A stretch of DNA of 64,000 nucleotides from Siphonodentalium dalli (Eukaryota; Mollusca; Scaphopoda; Gadilida; Siphonodentaliidae). The notes under the pieces are model-generated. The model did no database searches. It worked only from the letters and a program-made list of their open reading frames with translations, and was not told the origin of the DNA. Numbering within the stretch: the first letter of the stretch is position 1; the number at the start of each line of letters is the position of its first letter. The translations under genes were made by a program, and so were the position numbers. Shown here one piece after another: positions 22,865 through 34,675 of this stretch. The stretch is from assembly GCA_032622095.1 (NCBI GenBank), contig CP136067.1, forward strand, positions 58,695,899 to 58,759,898, given 5' to 3'.

Positions 22865-23210
22865 TTAAGTTTCTTAGGATGTTAGGGTGGCAAAATGCAT
22901 CCAAATTTATGTTTTCCTTGTAGTGATTTATAACCTACCATAATTAGTAATCATGACTTGATGCTTGCTCCCGTACTTCCCATCATTGTCACCACTTTGT
23001 TCACTTGCCATCTATATGTCTCCCTTTTAATGTTCTTTTCATGATGGAAGGTCTCATTAAGATGCATTCTTTTACATGCAGCCTGGGGGCTAATGTGCAC
23101 AACTGCATACAACAGGTTGCATCATGGAATTTATACATACCCTATAGTAGTAATTGTTTGTTGAACCATAATTCCTCCAAAGCAGAACGGCATGTAGCAA
23201 TTGCATTTAA

Positions 23211-23497
23211 CCCTTCCATGACTGGAGCTTCCTGAAATTTTTTAAACACTCTGTGCCAATGCATTCTCTTTATATATATGTGTGAGTCTCCCATATGGAG
23301 CCTCGCATATATAACAGAACACATTGGCATAACAATATTTACCTTGAACTTGTAAGCCAGTGCATTCTCTTACTAGTATATGTACAGGTATATAGCGAGG
23401 CTCCCTATGAGAGACTTGTATTTATAAGAGAATTATATATAATGCACTTGCACAGGATCTTTAATACTGCACCAGCACAACTCTCGTCACGAAAGGG
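23211..23497. mobile_element. TTAA-flanked MITE, family A
   Basis: TTAA-CCCTTCCATGACTGGAGC at the left and CTCGTCACGAAAGGG-TTAA at the right. Two internal hairpins pair CATTCTCTTTATATATATG with CATATATAACAGAA, and a second similar set. Confidence 0.85.
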
Positions 23498-23834
23498 TTA
23501 AGTTAGGTCCCTCATACGAAGTGATTCACTATCTATTAAAAGCATTTATAACATCTCTATAATAATTATGTTTCCCCACAACCGACAAGATAAAGATTAT
23601 ATGGGAATTTTGCAATCAGCCTCAGGATTATAACAATGGTCACATCTTAATGTGTTTGTATTCAGATCAGCAATCAGTTAAAGGTGACAGTTTTAATCCA
23701 CTATTTTTATTCTCATATTTGATTGAGGTTTTATGTCCGAACACATTTGGTGATGATATTATTAGTTTTATAGTGTTGCGAAACACTTCTTTGGGGCACA
23801 AAGAGAATAAACTTGCCCAAATCATGTGTTTTAA

Positions 23835-24232
23835 CCCTTCGAGTGCCAGGTCGATTTTTGTATCAACCCATATACCCTGTGCCAATGCATTCTCTTATAT
23901 ATGCGAGTCGACCATAGGTCGCCTCGCATATATAAGAGAATGCATTGGCCTAACAATTTTTCATCATTTGTTATTATTTTTTACAATTTTAATAATTGTT
24001 TCTTATATTCTTCAACAGGCTTATTTTGTAGGTTTAGGGCCAGGGAATCTTTCGTTTTTCATGGGCATCAAAATTGTTACTATGAATACTTGGTGATAGT
24101 TTTGAGTTATAACATGCACTATAGCATGCTTAAGCATACTAATGTTTTTTTTTTATTTTTTATTTTTTTTTATGGCCGATTTTACAAAACATAAATTTGG
24201 GCCGATGAGATCGGCCCGTGGCACTCAAAGGG
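23835..24232. mobile_element. TTAA-flanked MITE, GAGTGCCAGG subfamily
   Basis: TTAA-CCCTTCGAGTGCCAGGTCGA at the left and GGCCCGTGGCACTCAAAGGG-TTAA at the right. It carries a near-perfect hairpin (GCATTCTCTTATATATGCGA with CGCATATATAAGAGAATGC) shared with family A, although its termini differ. Confidence 0.85.
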
Positions 24233-24404
24233 TTAATTAAATTTGTATCAAAATTGCCAGCGCACAATGTCATTCTATCATCTAAATCAGATATAGTGAG
24301 ATTCGTTAGAGAAATCGTTATCATTTGTTTATCTGAGATTTGTTTGGGATGAATGGCGGACTGTGGAATATTAGTTTCAAGTAGTGAAATAATCACATAA
24401 TATG

Positions 24405-24537
24405 TCTATAAGGGAGAGGTCTTGTGACCCATTTTGAATGGGAATTCCTATACAAAACTGTGAAGCAAAAGTCAGGTATGACACAATTGTCATCATGAAA
24501 TCCCCAATCGATATTTGTTACTTGACCTTCCCCTTAA
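24405..24537. mobile_element. Family G element, short copy
   Basis: AGGGAGAGGTCTTGTGACCC and TTTTGAATGGGAATTCCTAT at the left, TTACTTGACCTTCCCCTTAA at the right. Related to 62326-62703. Confidence 0.65.
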
Positions 24538-24678
24538 TAAAGATCAGTCATACATATACATACTACATGTACAAGTAATACATAACTGACCAAGATACCG
24601 GCCAATTACTAACTGGCTAATGAGAGTGTAAATAAACACATTAGGGCATAATTGGTCTCTTTAAATTCATTCTGAAGC

Positions 24679-24693
24679 GGGGGGGGGGGGGGG
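24679..24693. repeat. G15 homopolymer
   Basis: Fifteen consecutive G. Could form a G-quadruplex, and is prone to length error in sequencing. Confidence 0.9.
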
Positions 24694-26012
24694 TGCAACT
24701 CACTAATGAAATGTTTGTGGTACTTTCAAAGGATAACATTAGCTGTTTCATTCTTATATATCAGTACCATTATAACTATTTGGCATAGCTGAGATTGATA
24801 CAATTTAGTCATCCATGAAAGCCTCTCAGGATTGGTATATACATACTTCACTCATATAATAGCAATGCATTGTGATCAGACAATGTAGCATTCCAGCTAA
24901 TTGATTCAAGCATGCATAATATACCTGTGTTACCTGTCATGATCTGATTACAGGTGTATCCCTCTATTGTGACTATTATAAATGCCTGCAGTAATCACTT
25001 TCTCAAGGTTTCTCATTCAGTACACTTTCTAAACCTTTTACACCAAGTATATCCAGACAGTTCATTTTTGGAAAGACAGGTTGTGGTAATGCAGATGTAT
25101 GTAATCACTTTTGCATATGAATTGTCATGTTTTATTTATATTTGATATTCATTTCTGTAAATTGTGGGGTTTATTGTACATAACATTGTTTGAGATTCAT
25201 TTCTGTTTTATGCATTGAGGAACAGGTACACTAAATGTCTTCCTTCAAACTAAAAAAAAATGCAATATTGCAATATTAAATGTCTAAAGGTGGCACCAAT
25301 CATTTTTTTTACTGTACTAGTAAAAATATGCTAGAACTCTAGTTTTACTAAACAGACATGGCTCCTTTGAACTTCAAATTTGGAATGTAGCCTTTTCAAA
25401 TCGTACCGGTATGCATAGTGCAATGTATTTCTGACCAAACTCACCAATATGGCACTGAAAAACTTGCTGTCTTTCCCTTTTTTAACTTCAGGCAAAAAAT
25501 GAATGGAGAAGGGCCCCTTTTTTTCATTTATGCAGTAATTTCTATGACTTCAATATTAAAGTCATTCGGAGGCATCGCTGGAACCAGCCGGCAATGTGTC
25601 AAAAGTGATAATTACTAGGTATATTATTGGGCTCCAAACCACCGAGGGCCATTACAAATCTAATGTGCTATATAGTGGACATGATTGTCTACAATATCCA
25701 TCTGTGCTCAACGTCTGCCATTCGTAGACATATTTGCAGCCTTTTCACTGGATATATTGACACACATCACATGCTATTTACCAGGAAAATACTGTTATTG
25801 ACTATCGGAAGCATGCAGCTTGCTGTCACAGTCTTGTCAACTGTGTTTCTTGTATGGCTTTGTGAAAAGCCTCTCTACTTAAAAATTACCATGCATAGCT
25901 GAACACTGACTGAAGTGTGTGACCAGCTTTTATCCCTGAAAACATTTATAAACAGTGAAAATACATGTAAGAGATGTAAGTTGCACACAACTAAACTATT
26001 GTGCTGTTTTCT

Positions 26013-26252
26013 GCTGGTTTTTCTATTGTCCATCCAATATGTAAGGGAGATATGGGAGATACAGTAATGCTCTAAGTAATCAACTTCTTAACCACAGCAG
26101 AATTATGGGTAACTTTTCAGGAATTAGTCAGAAATATGGCTTGTTGCCATTCATCGGAAAGCTCTTGCCGTATTTCCGAATAAATCCTGAAGAGCATTAC
26201 TGTATCTGCCATATCTCCCTTTACATGTTGGATGGACAATAGAAAAACCAGT
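26013..26252. mobile_element. Palindrome containing a family C MITE at its centre
   Basis: Outer arms CTGGTTTTTCTATTGTCCAT (left) and ATGGACAATAGAAAAACCAG (right), continuing with AAGGGAGATATGG and CCATATCTCCCTT. The family C element (26060-26204; TACAGTAATGCTCTAAGTAA to AGAGCATTACTGTA) lies exactly between the arms. Confidence 0.82.
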
Positions 26253-27884
26253 CTCCCTAAAATGTGTTACACCCTTTTATTTTCACATCTCTTTGCTATT
26301 CAAATATGCATATGTGAGTGTAGAACTGCAGTAAAGTGTAATTATTCTGATCCTAATAGGATTTTCAGACAATAAAGTTTGATATATACTGGTATATCTA
26401 TCCATCTATTTCAACCACAGAAACATGACATGGCAAAAGCTAACAAAATAATAGGCTTTTGAGTTAACATTGAAGATTTATTTGGCTGCTTAAAATTTAC
26501 ATGTCTTTGCTATGGTCATAAACATGATTCTTGTGTACTTTCACTCCCAATGCATTCACTGGTCCAAAAACAAAATACCTTCTACTCAAGGACTCTTAAT
26601 ATCATGTTTAGTATTGCTCCCAAAACAAACAGAAATGCATATCTAATACCAAACAGAAGTACATATCAAATACCAAAACCAAAGTGCATGTGAGATAACA
26701 AACATCAGAGCTGTATATCTCTGTCATACTGTACCTGTTATGTGCAGTGCACGAATTGTGTATATATAGATACCTATTAAAAAGGAAGTTGTTTAATATT
26801 CACCTGTTAAAAACATACCCCAGAAGGGAAAAATTGTTAGATCATTAAAAAGATAGACAGATACCTGCACCAAACATCAAAGCAATTATACTTCTTGGGT
26901 CACAAGACAGACACTGAAATTGCTTTCAGCTTTCAACCCTTTGATTATTGATTAACTGAGTACTTGCTGATGAATAATTACTTGATTCCTATTGATTAAT
27001 ACACGTATGTAGCGATTATACAAGTATAACAAACATTCTCGTATTAAAGATAGTGTATCTCTTCTGGGTCACAATTACAACAACAACAACACTATTTTTA
27101 TAAAACCCGATTTCAAGACTACAAATACCTTAGATTTTTGGTGAATAATATTCATATATAATCCGAGCGTAATTCGCAGTGAAATATGTTAATTGAAATG
27201 ATATTTGCCTTGATTGAGGATGCAAACAATTTACATGTGTATGTATTAGGCCAGAAAAATTGAAATCACATCAATATTAATTGATAGAAGCATTTTCAGA
27301 CAGGTGTCTTTGATTCATATATTTATTATTTGAATCCCCGGAAACCAGCTGAAACTGTATAAAACTTGCTAGGAAGAGATACATGTACACTATCATTACT
27401 GTTTTATTTAACTAGGTAACCTGGTAAACCAGTATATTAAACATCCCAATAAATAAGAGTGTTTCATTCACTCTTCTGCAGTTCAGAACAAATATGTTTT
27501 CTATGGAATAAGCTGGTTATTTTGAATATTTTCACATTTGTGACATTTTATTACCATCATTTGGTGATTTAGATGAGCTGTCGATTTACGCTTAAAGTCT
27601 GCTGTAGAAGAGCGTAAACCAGTATTATCCCTACCGATTTCACTAGCTGATTTACCTTTAAGGAAACTAGAACTGCTTAATATGGTGCTGATATATAATA
27701 GTACATGTACAATGTAGTACTCATAATCCTCAATATTTGAAATGGCTAACTCTGACTTCAAATAGTGTTCCTGGAAACGCATGTATGTAAATCATATATT
27801 AGATAGCATTCTATTTGTCTTCTGACTGGTCTTCTTTTTGCTATGTTTGCTCAGGCTAGTATGGACTATCTCTCTTATTTACAG

Positions 27885-27970
27885 GGAAGACGTTCCGTAT
27901 ACCTCCCATGACGATGTATACGGACGAGTTATAAAGAACGGAGGAGGCGCCTATGGGGAGTACTCTCATG
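27885..27970 (+). CDS. EPS8: EPS8 exon 2: N-terminal region
   Basis: The acceptor is TTACAG (ends 27884) and the donor GTTAGT starts at 27971. Only one frame is open through the 86 bases; it enters with one base (phase 2) and leaves with one (phase 1). It encodes EDVPYTSHDDVYGRVIK followed by a Gly-rich stretch ending YGEYSH. This lies N-terminal to the PTB domain, where vertebrate EPS8 also has a variable Tyr/Ser-rich leader. No named domain. Its phases fit both neighbours, which is the main argument that it is real. Confidence 0.8.
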
Positions 27971-28055
27971 GTTAGTTCATTCATATTATTCCTGATAAAT
28001 TGATAACTGGTTACTCACTGATGGATAGTTACTTGATTCCCATTCATTGATTTAA

Positions 28056-28294
28056 CCCTTTATACCGGTATACTGAATGGATTCTCCAATTCAAATATAA
28101 AAGTATACATTGGAATGATCTATTATTCATTTGGTGGTGTGTTCAGGAAATGAGCATTCAGACAAAAAGATAATGCAGTTCAGAAGGATTCATATTCTTT
28201 GGGGGAAATGTTGACATATGGTCGTTCGTTGAACTTATTATGTGAACATTTTGTCTGGGAACTACTCTTTAATGAGTATTTAGTAAAGAAAGGG
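28056..28294. mobile_element. TTAA-flanked MITE, family B (most complete copy)
   Basis: TTAA-CCCTTTATACCGGTATACTG at the left, AGTATTTAGTAAAGAAAGGG-TTAA at the right. The TIR of about 10 bp (CCCTTTNTNTACT type) is flanked by TTAA on both sides, a piggyBac-like target. Carries AACTACTCTTTAATGAG near the right end. Confidence 0.82.
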
Positions 28295-30152
28295 TTAAAG
28301 GGATGCTTTGACAAAAAGTTATAGACAATAATTTTCTGTAATTGAATGAATGGGAATCCAGTGTTTCTCAATCAGTATTGTTTTCTAATCGACAATTATT
28401 GTTGATAATTTATTAATTTGTCCTGTTATTGCACCTAAATAATTATGTTGTGATTTTCTCTGGAATGCAAGGGAAATTATTGTTGTAGCCGAAAATAGTC
28501 AACTTTCCTCACATTTGTGATAGTTACGTCCTATTTGCACACTTGGTGAGGTTGTTTCAAGCAGGGAAAGATGGCTGGAAAGTGTCAGTATGAAATTTTA
28601 TTGTGTTAAAATCATCGTCCAATTATCGTATACCCAGAAGATATACTTTAAACAATCCTGTGCGTTCTTATGTGTGGATTATCAAAATACCAGCTGAACA
28701 TATATGTGTAGATGGAAGAAATACAGCGAAATAGTAACCTTCATTCTCAATGTTCATGTACCAAGCATGCACCATAGCCACATATCTCGTTAATGAGCAT
28801 GTGACATATTCACCTTTAATATACCGCCTAATAATTACATGTAATTATAAGTCACCAATTTCACTGTTTTATACAATTCGATATAATTTGCATTGCATGC
28901 TGATCTCTGATTGGTTACTGTTTCCTGGAATTGTGTAAATGGATACACGCCCTACTATAAATGACGAGAAATCGCTATTTTCACTTGAGGCGGCATGTGG
29001 TTCATTTTGGCGGGAAAAGCTAGAAGTCTTGATGTGAACATGTCTATTTAATATGACGACTGCCAATTGGAGTAACAAATATGACCGGGGTGTAGATGTT
29101 ATTCTGATCCGTATTTCTGTTACGTTTATTCTTGAAATATGATCAAGTTCCTGTTGTTTAACTTATACTTAATTTTTATTTGAACGTATTATATCTATCA
29201 TTCCAAGCGACCTTTTAGTTGTCGATAGCATCACATTTGATAATTATACATTGGCTCAGTATCAGGAAAGAAAGTTATGCCCTGTACTTGAAGTTGGAAA
29301 TTTCAAGGTGAGCAAGTTCCCCTCTAACATCCCTGAACATGGGGTAAGGAGAGTCTGATTCTCCATTTCATGACCATCCCCAAACCCAAGCCCCAAACTT
29401 GTTTTCAATACTGCAGGAGTACCATACCTACATGTAGGTTTTGAGTATGTTATGCACACATGTAAATATTATTATTGACCTATGTCACAGCACTCCCTTT
29501 CATGTTTAGATGCAGTGAATTGCTTTGACAGAACAAGAATGATAGGGATTGCACTTTGAAAATTAAACCTTCACAAATTGGCATGCAAACTTTTGTCTCG
29601 ACAAACATATATACTTGTGTGAATTTTTACCTGTCAATTAATATGCACTGTACATCAATCATATGTCCTCCACACCCACTAAATATGCCTATTGTTTATT
29701 ACGCCCTTGTTTGTGGTAATTTTTTCATAGTTGTGCTACAATAAAGATCCACCTACTATTCTGATGTCTATGTTATAAAACGTATTAATTACCATGCAGT
29801 GCATGTGCGTGAGCTCCATGTGTGATAATATAAATTCAAGAATATGAATTCTGACTTACTGGTAAACAATTGGTTGCTGTATTTAAGCGGATTTAAAATT
29901 TGCGGCAGGTTGAGATAAAAACCATCAATTTCTTTGTTTGCCTCATTGTTATTGGGTACCCAGGAAGCACGAAGCCATGGTGGCTCACTTTGTAAGGTGC
30001 ATTGTACAGTAATAAGTCGTCCAGTGCTGACAATCCCAATATTCAAGTAATTATGATCCAAGCAATGGGATTGTTACCTGACTCATTTGTCTGGGCAAGT
30101 TTTTCAGTTGCTTGTGCAATGAATTTGTCTACCATAGCAGTTGAAGCTCAGG

Positions 30153-30240
30153 AAGAATGAGGTTCCAGGAGATTTAATTTGGTGATGCCAGCTGTACGGG
30201 ATAGAATCACTAAATCCACCCTCTGGGGACCTCATTTTGC
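30153..30240. repeat. Family D hairpin repeat
   Basis: GAATGAGGTTCCAGGAGATT on one side, CACCCTCTGGGGACCTCATT on the other, forming a foldback of about 88 bp. Confidence 0.75.
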
Positions 30241-30294
30241 AAATGGCAGACACTATTTTTCAGGCTTGAGACTAATCATCAGAAAGTGCCAGAG

Positions 30295-30728
30295 AGATCA
30301 TGCTCTGCCAGTTAAAAAACCTGGGAACGTTTCGATATTCTGACCTGAATTGACAGAACTTTATAACTTTGAACAGACAATGGGAACATATTTCATTGTT
30401 AATACCCTATAGGGGTGATACCAGATCAAGATTGCATTATTTAAGCGATTTTTGTAAGACAATTTTTCTGGTTATGAACATTGAATTGACTCCCGGGGAA
30501 AAATTCCATGATTGTAAACAACGCAAATCGGCTCACAGAAGTCATCTAATGATTAATCCTGCAATATCGAGCTGGGAACTTCATCTACTCTGAAATACAT
30601 TAAGTAACATGTATTGATAAAGAAATATATGACCTGCATTGTTTTTAAAATTTTATAATGTTCCCCCGCCAGAACATCAAACAGTTGCCAGGTTTTGAAC
30701 TGGTGGAGTATGATTCATGGCATGATCT
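30295..30728. repeat. Family F element, diverged copy
   Basis: Left TIR region AGATCATGCTCTGCCAGTT with CCTGGGAACGTTTCG, right CCAGGTTTTGAACTGGTGGA with CATGGCATGATCT. The interior shares CATTGAATTGACTCCCGGGG with the 35-kb copy. Confidence 0.65.
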
Positions 30729-31198
30729 AATGTGCAAGTCAAGAAAAACGTCATCATTCAGTTCACATAATGACAGCTACAACAATCAGAATATGTACAG
30801 TACGTCTCCTTGTAAAATGTTATAGGGTTTGGCTCCTATTTATTTTGGGTCATATGATTTCATTCTCTGTGTACTTATGATAGTGAAAAGGTATATACAT
30901 AAAATGTCAACAAAGCATGACATTTTATATAGCCTACAATTGTAGTTATCTTGGGTGTGTTATCAGTTGGTAAAATGTTTTTAGTTGTTCATTGATAAGT
31001 TATTAGCATTTCATGTCCATCTTCATCCCGGCCATCTCACATTCTTGTTAAGTAACAGTGTACCACATTGTTTCCTCTGGATACCTCCCCCACTCCGTAT
31101 ATCGCTACCCCCATTCCCACGCACACCACCTATAACATAAATTAAATTTTCACTACATAGTCTTTAATATTATATTATCCTGAAATACTTTTTTTTTT

Positions 31199-32124
31199 AG
31201 CTTTTGAGTTATTGGGTGGTTTATAGGAAATTGGCTTGTCCATCTGTCTGTCCTTCAATCAGTCCGTCAGTAGACACAACTTTGTCCGAGCTTGTATTCC
31301 TACATTTTTCAGTCAATTGTTTTAAATATTGGCACAGATATTTAGTACCATGGGAACCTTTGCACATGCAATCTGCATAATTTTGTCCGAACTTGTCCAT
31401 CAGACTCTTTTTGTGGAGTTATCCCCATTTTTCGACTTAAAAGTTTTCACAACATGCAGAATACTGGCTGCCATGAGGGGGGATCCTTAGTCCCATTGTA
31501 ACAGCCCACCTCTAGTTTGTTTCGAGTTAGCCTTGTCGACCCTCCCCATCCCCTATCCCAACGCACTCACCAGCAGCTTACTTGTGATAAAAAATCATCA
31601 AGATATTTTTTTATGGAACACCCTACAGACCACATTCTTCATGAACTTTTTTCATTAATTGGTACATGCATGTTATTAAATGAGGTCTTTCTTTCAAATT
31701 TCAAATTTGAATCCATCAGCATACCATTCAGCTTGCATTTAATAGAGAAATGGTTCGAAATATACACGCATGTTCAGTAGAACCTCTAGATAGGAGCTAT
31801 CGATCTTGAATGAAAACATGGCTATCAGCAGCCATCTTGTATTATACTCTTTGAATGACTATATCCTTTGGAACACCCTACAGACCACATTCTTCATCCG
31901 ATCATCACCAAACTGTACATGGATCTTCAGGGTGATTTCTAGATGGGAGTCATTGATTTGTTCTTTAAAAAAACATGAAACATGGCTACCGGCATTAATT
32001 TCATTTACACAATACAAGCCCTCTACTGAAACGTTTTAATTTTCTTTATCATTCTATTCATGGCTTAATGGCAAAAAATTTACTCCTTCCATGTTGAGCT
32101 ACATTGTCATTGACTCTTTCATTT
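31199..32124. repeat. Mixed family I and family E repeat
   Basis: Begins with TTGTCCATCTGTCTGTCC and a phrase AACTTTGTCCGAGCTTGTAT, then two copies of a module with ACACCCTACAGACCACATTC, CTTCATCCGATCATCACC and AGCAGCCATCTTG. It ends TTGAGCTACATTGTCATTGA as in family E. Confidence 0.6.
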
Positions 32125-32449
32125 AAAGCTTTTATTTTGAACACCAAAAAACCCCAGATATTAAAGGATATCAATATACAATAGAAAGAGACAAAATTTA
32201 AACGCAGTAAAGGATATCTTATTACTGATACAAATAATTTCACGTAGGTTTGTTTTCACTTGCCCTGTATCTTTTCCATTTCTGATTGTTTAAAAAATTG
32301 CATGACCCTCAATATTGAAATAAGCCAACTCTTCACCACCCACCATAAGAACTTACTTGTTTATTATTCATGACTTAAATATGTCCTACATACTTCTGCA
32401 TATCGGGGCATATATCAGGCAACTAATTACATGTGTTAACATCTTTCAG

Positions 32450-32676
32450 AATCGAATCATATAGACGGTAAATACGACATGAGGGGAGCAAGCGAGCCAA
32501 CATTTGAAGCTGACCATCTCGCCACGTTTGACGTTGGCACTAAAAATGGAATATTCCATCCTGAGGATGGACTGCGTAAACTACAGCAGATGGAAGGGAC
32601 CATGGGCATCTGGACGATGCGATGCTCCCTCGTTATTGAGCGGCGTCATCTGGTGATTCTAGATAACTCAACATCG
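32450..32676 (+). CDS. EPS8: EPS8 exon 3: first half of PTB domain
   Basis: The acceptor is TCTTTCAG and the donor GTAAGT. It encodes residues 56-131. After a short linker (ESNHIDGKYDMRG) comes the PTB domain: EADHLATFDVG, then the DGLRKLQQM helix, IWTMRC, and a beta strand ending VILDNSTS. This follows EPS8 PTB order (HL.TF, DGIRKL, IWTQ.M). The EPS8 PTB binds receptor and integrin tails in the cytoplasm. Entry phase 1, exit phase 0. Confidence 0.93.
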
Positions 32677-32946
32677 GTAAGTTTCACAAATGACTGAAGC
32701 TGATATATCACAATTTATAGAATGGGTTTATTGAATGGAATAAGGGTAAGATCATGTAATGAATTTTTTCACCTAGTGCTTTCTGATTGTGTTCAGGGAA
32801 CAATTAGGCAAATTATTAAATCATTGATGTTAAAACATAGTTTGATTATTTCTCAACAGTCAGTGATAATTCTGATATCCCGTCAAATTGTTAATGTCTC
32901 AAATTATAGTGATAAATCTGATATTCTCCCATCAAATTATTTACAG
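32677..32946 (+). other. EPS8 intron 3 (270 bp)
   Basis: Phase 0, GT-AG. The open frame continues through it, and TCAAATTRTT/CTGATATNC phrases recur locally. No separate feature. Confidence 0.7.
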
Positions 32947-33114
32947 GACGAAATAGAGAGATTTCCAATTAGTAGTATAAGTGAGCCAACAGCTATACTG
33001 AAGAATGACAGGAAAGAAATATATAATAACTTAGTGTTGTTCACCGTTGTTGATGACCCCAGGAAGAGGTCATCGCTGAATGATATGCACATATTCCAAA
33101 GCATAAACACACCC
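32947..33114 (+). CDS. EPS8: EPS8 exon 4: second half of PTB domain
   Basis: The acceptor is TTTACAG and the donor GTGAGT. It encodes 56 codons (residues 132-187): DEIERFPISSI, matching the family's strand with ENFPL/EDFPL, then NLVLFTVVDDP, and MHIFQSI, equivalent to the HLFQCD/HFFHCD strand before the C-terminal PTB helix. Phase 0 on both sides. The open frame runs through the flanking introns, so the exon limits rest on splice signals and family alignment. Confidence 0.92.
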
Positions 33115-34619
33115 GTGAGTATTACATTGCGTTATTATGACCCCGAACCTCAGAGGAGGTTCGTGGTATGTAGTCTTGGGCTTTATCTGTCGGTCGAGCA
33201 ATCTGGGTGTTCATCCATACGAACTTGGGAATGCCTTAACTGATTTGGTTGTCCTTTGGTATGGCGATTGCCTAGCTTGGGAGGGATATTGACATACTAT
33301 AGGTCGATTCATTTTTACTGCCGTTTCAACCCTTGTTGGACTTAAAAGAGTTTTGAATTTTCACTCCTGCCGACACATTGTATTTCCAGTATTAACCCTT
33401 CCATGACTGGAGCTTCTGCATATTTTGTGCAATCCCTGTGCCAATGCATTCTCTTATATATGCGAGTTTCCCATATGAGAGTCTCCCATATGAGAGACTC
33501 ACATATGTAAGAGAATGCACTGGTACAAGTTATTTAATGCTGCACCAGTGCAGCTCCCATCATGAAAGGGTTAAGGGTCAGACTTAAATGCTAGTTTGTT
33601 TTATCATAGTCGAGCATAGATGGATGGATACTGACTTGCAGGCGATTGTCCGGTATGGATTTTTGTCACTGTTGTTGCTATTAGTTACCCCGTGTCTGTT
33701 CACGTAGTACGGGTTTTTACCTTCCCGAAGCCAGCCATATCCCATGAGATCAAAGGCCAATGGGATGTAGCTGGCTGAGGGTTGGTAAAAAGTGACGATT
33801 TTATCTATTGACCTTAACAGTAAATTCAAATCAACATATCCCCTCTTTTCCCACATAGAAATGAATAGGGAAATTTGAACCTAATATTTTAGTATTTGTT
33901 AATTTTGAACTAGGTAAAGAATAAACTCAAATTCATGTACTGTTTGATATTTTTACTACAACAACAGATAACTGAAAGCAAATTGAATTGTCACAAGTAT
34001 TAACAAATACTGATATCACACTCTTAACTCAGATTGAAACTGAAATCATTCCTCTTCTTTTTTGACAAAAAATGTTTGAAAAATTTATGTGTGGTTGCCA
34101 GAAATATCATGGGGTTTACTTACTTCCGTACTGTGATGTAAGCGACAATATGATATTCCGGAATCTAGGCAGTTACATGATACGGGAAAATTTCTGTGTG
34201 GTTCCCAGAAATATCATGAGGTTCGATGCTGATCACACAATACAGGTTTATCCTGGGTAGCTATCGACCAATCAAATTGAAGATAACAAAATAGTCAATA
34301 GATAAAAGTTAGACCAAAGACATTGCACCAATTAATTAATGTCGTCTCTGCATCATGTTGGACAATCTTCAGAGAGTTCCTGCTCCCCGGTTTATGGACA
34401 CACTCACTCTGTTATTTATTGTAATGCTGTGTAGAAAGCGGAAGCAATAAGCAATATTGGATAATGTAAATATTTGCTATTTATGTCACACCTTGATAAC
34501 AAAGTACACTTAAGCACCTAAAATAAGAGCCCGCATTATTGTCTAGGTATATTCTCATGATACATACAGATTAATTGAACTTTTGGATTTATCACTGAAT
34601 ATCTTTATCCTGTTCACAG
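33115..34619 (+). other. EPS8 intron 4 (1.5 kb)
   Basis: Phase 0. Contains the short family A MITE at 33396-33570 and a duplicated phrase near 34100 and 34195 (AATTTATGTGTGGTTGCCAG and AATTTCTGTGTGGTTCCCAG, each followed by AAATATCATG). Confidence 0.65.
33396..33570. mobile_element. TTAA-flanked MITE, family A (shortest intact copy)
   Basis: TTAA-CCCTTCCATGACTGGAGC at the left; CAGCTCCCATCATGAAAGGG-TTAA at the right. 175 bp. One central hairpin with CCAATGCATTCTCTTATATA and TATGTAAGAGAATGCACTGG. Confidence 0.9.
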
Positions 34620-34675
34620 GCCCAAGACATTGTGGATGAAATTCTTGCATCACAATCTGGTCAGGGAAGAACAAG
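34620..34675 (+). CDS. EPS8: EPS8 exon 5: C-terminal PTB helix
   Basis: A 56-base exon between CACAG and GTAAGA. It encodes AQDIVDEILASQSGQGRT plus two bases. The amphipathic AQDIVDEILA segment corresponds to the family's EDIESAI/EDIESAL helix that closes the PTB groove. Enters in phase 0, leaves in phase 2. Confidence 0.88.

Larger units (their letters stand above)
13046..27884 (+). other. EPS8 intron 1 (14.8 kb)
   Basis: GT-AG intron in phase 2. Holds the candidate alternative promoter, two short tandem repeats, many MITEs and foldbacks, and a TTAGGG-bearing element, each listed separately. Stretches 14200-15500, 19080-20915 and 24700-26010 show nothing I can name. Confidence 0.7.
27971..32449 (+). 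other. EPS8 intron 2 (4.5 kb)
   Basis: Phase 1 intron. Holds a family B MITE, a D hairpin, a family F element and a degenerate family E/I repeat. Stretch 28300-30150 shows no exon or definable repeat; around 28960-29060 there is a CpG-bearing patch with TTTTGGCGGGAAAAG. Confidence 0.65.

Noticed and set aside
22374-22904. 176-codon minus-strand open frame
   Set aside because: It spans a 360-bp palindrome flanked by TTAA, and the peptide repeats itself in mirrored fashion. It is a by-product of the inverted repeat.
23650-24096. 148-codon plus-strand open frame
   Set aside because: It lies largely across the TTAA MITE at 23835-24232 and has no protein-like composition or family resemblance.
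27501-27782. 93-codon minus-strand frame just upstream of exon 2
   Set aside because: Part of it looks moderately protein-like, but I saw no family, no repeat copies and no supporting splice sites.
32722-33243. 173-codon continuous plus-strand frame as a separate gene
   Set aside because: Its middle is EPS8 exon 4 (32947-33114). The rest is intron that happens to stay open, and phases fit the spliced model.
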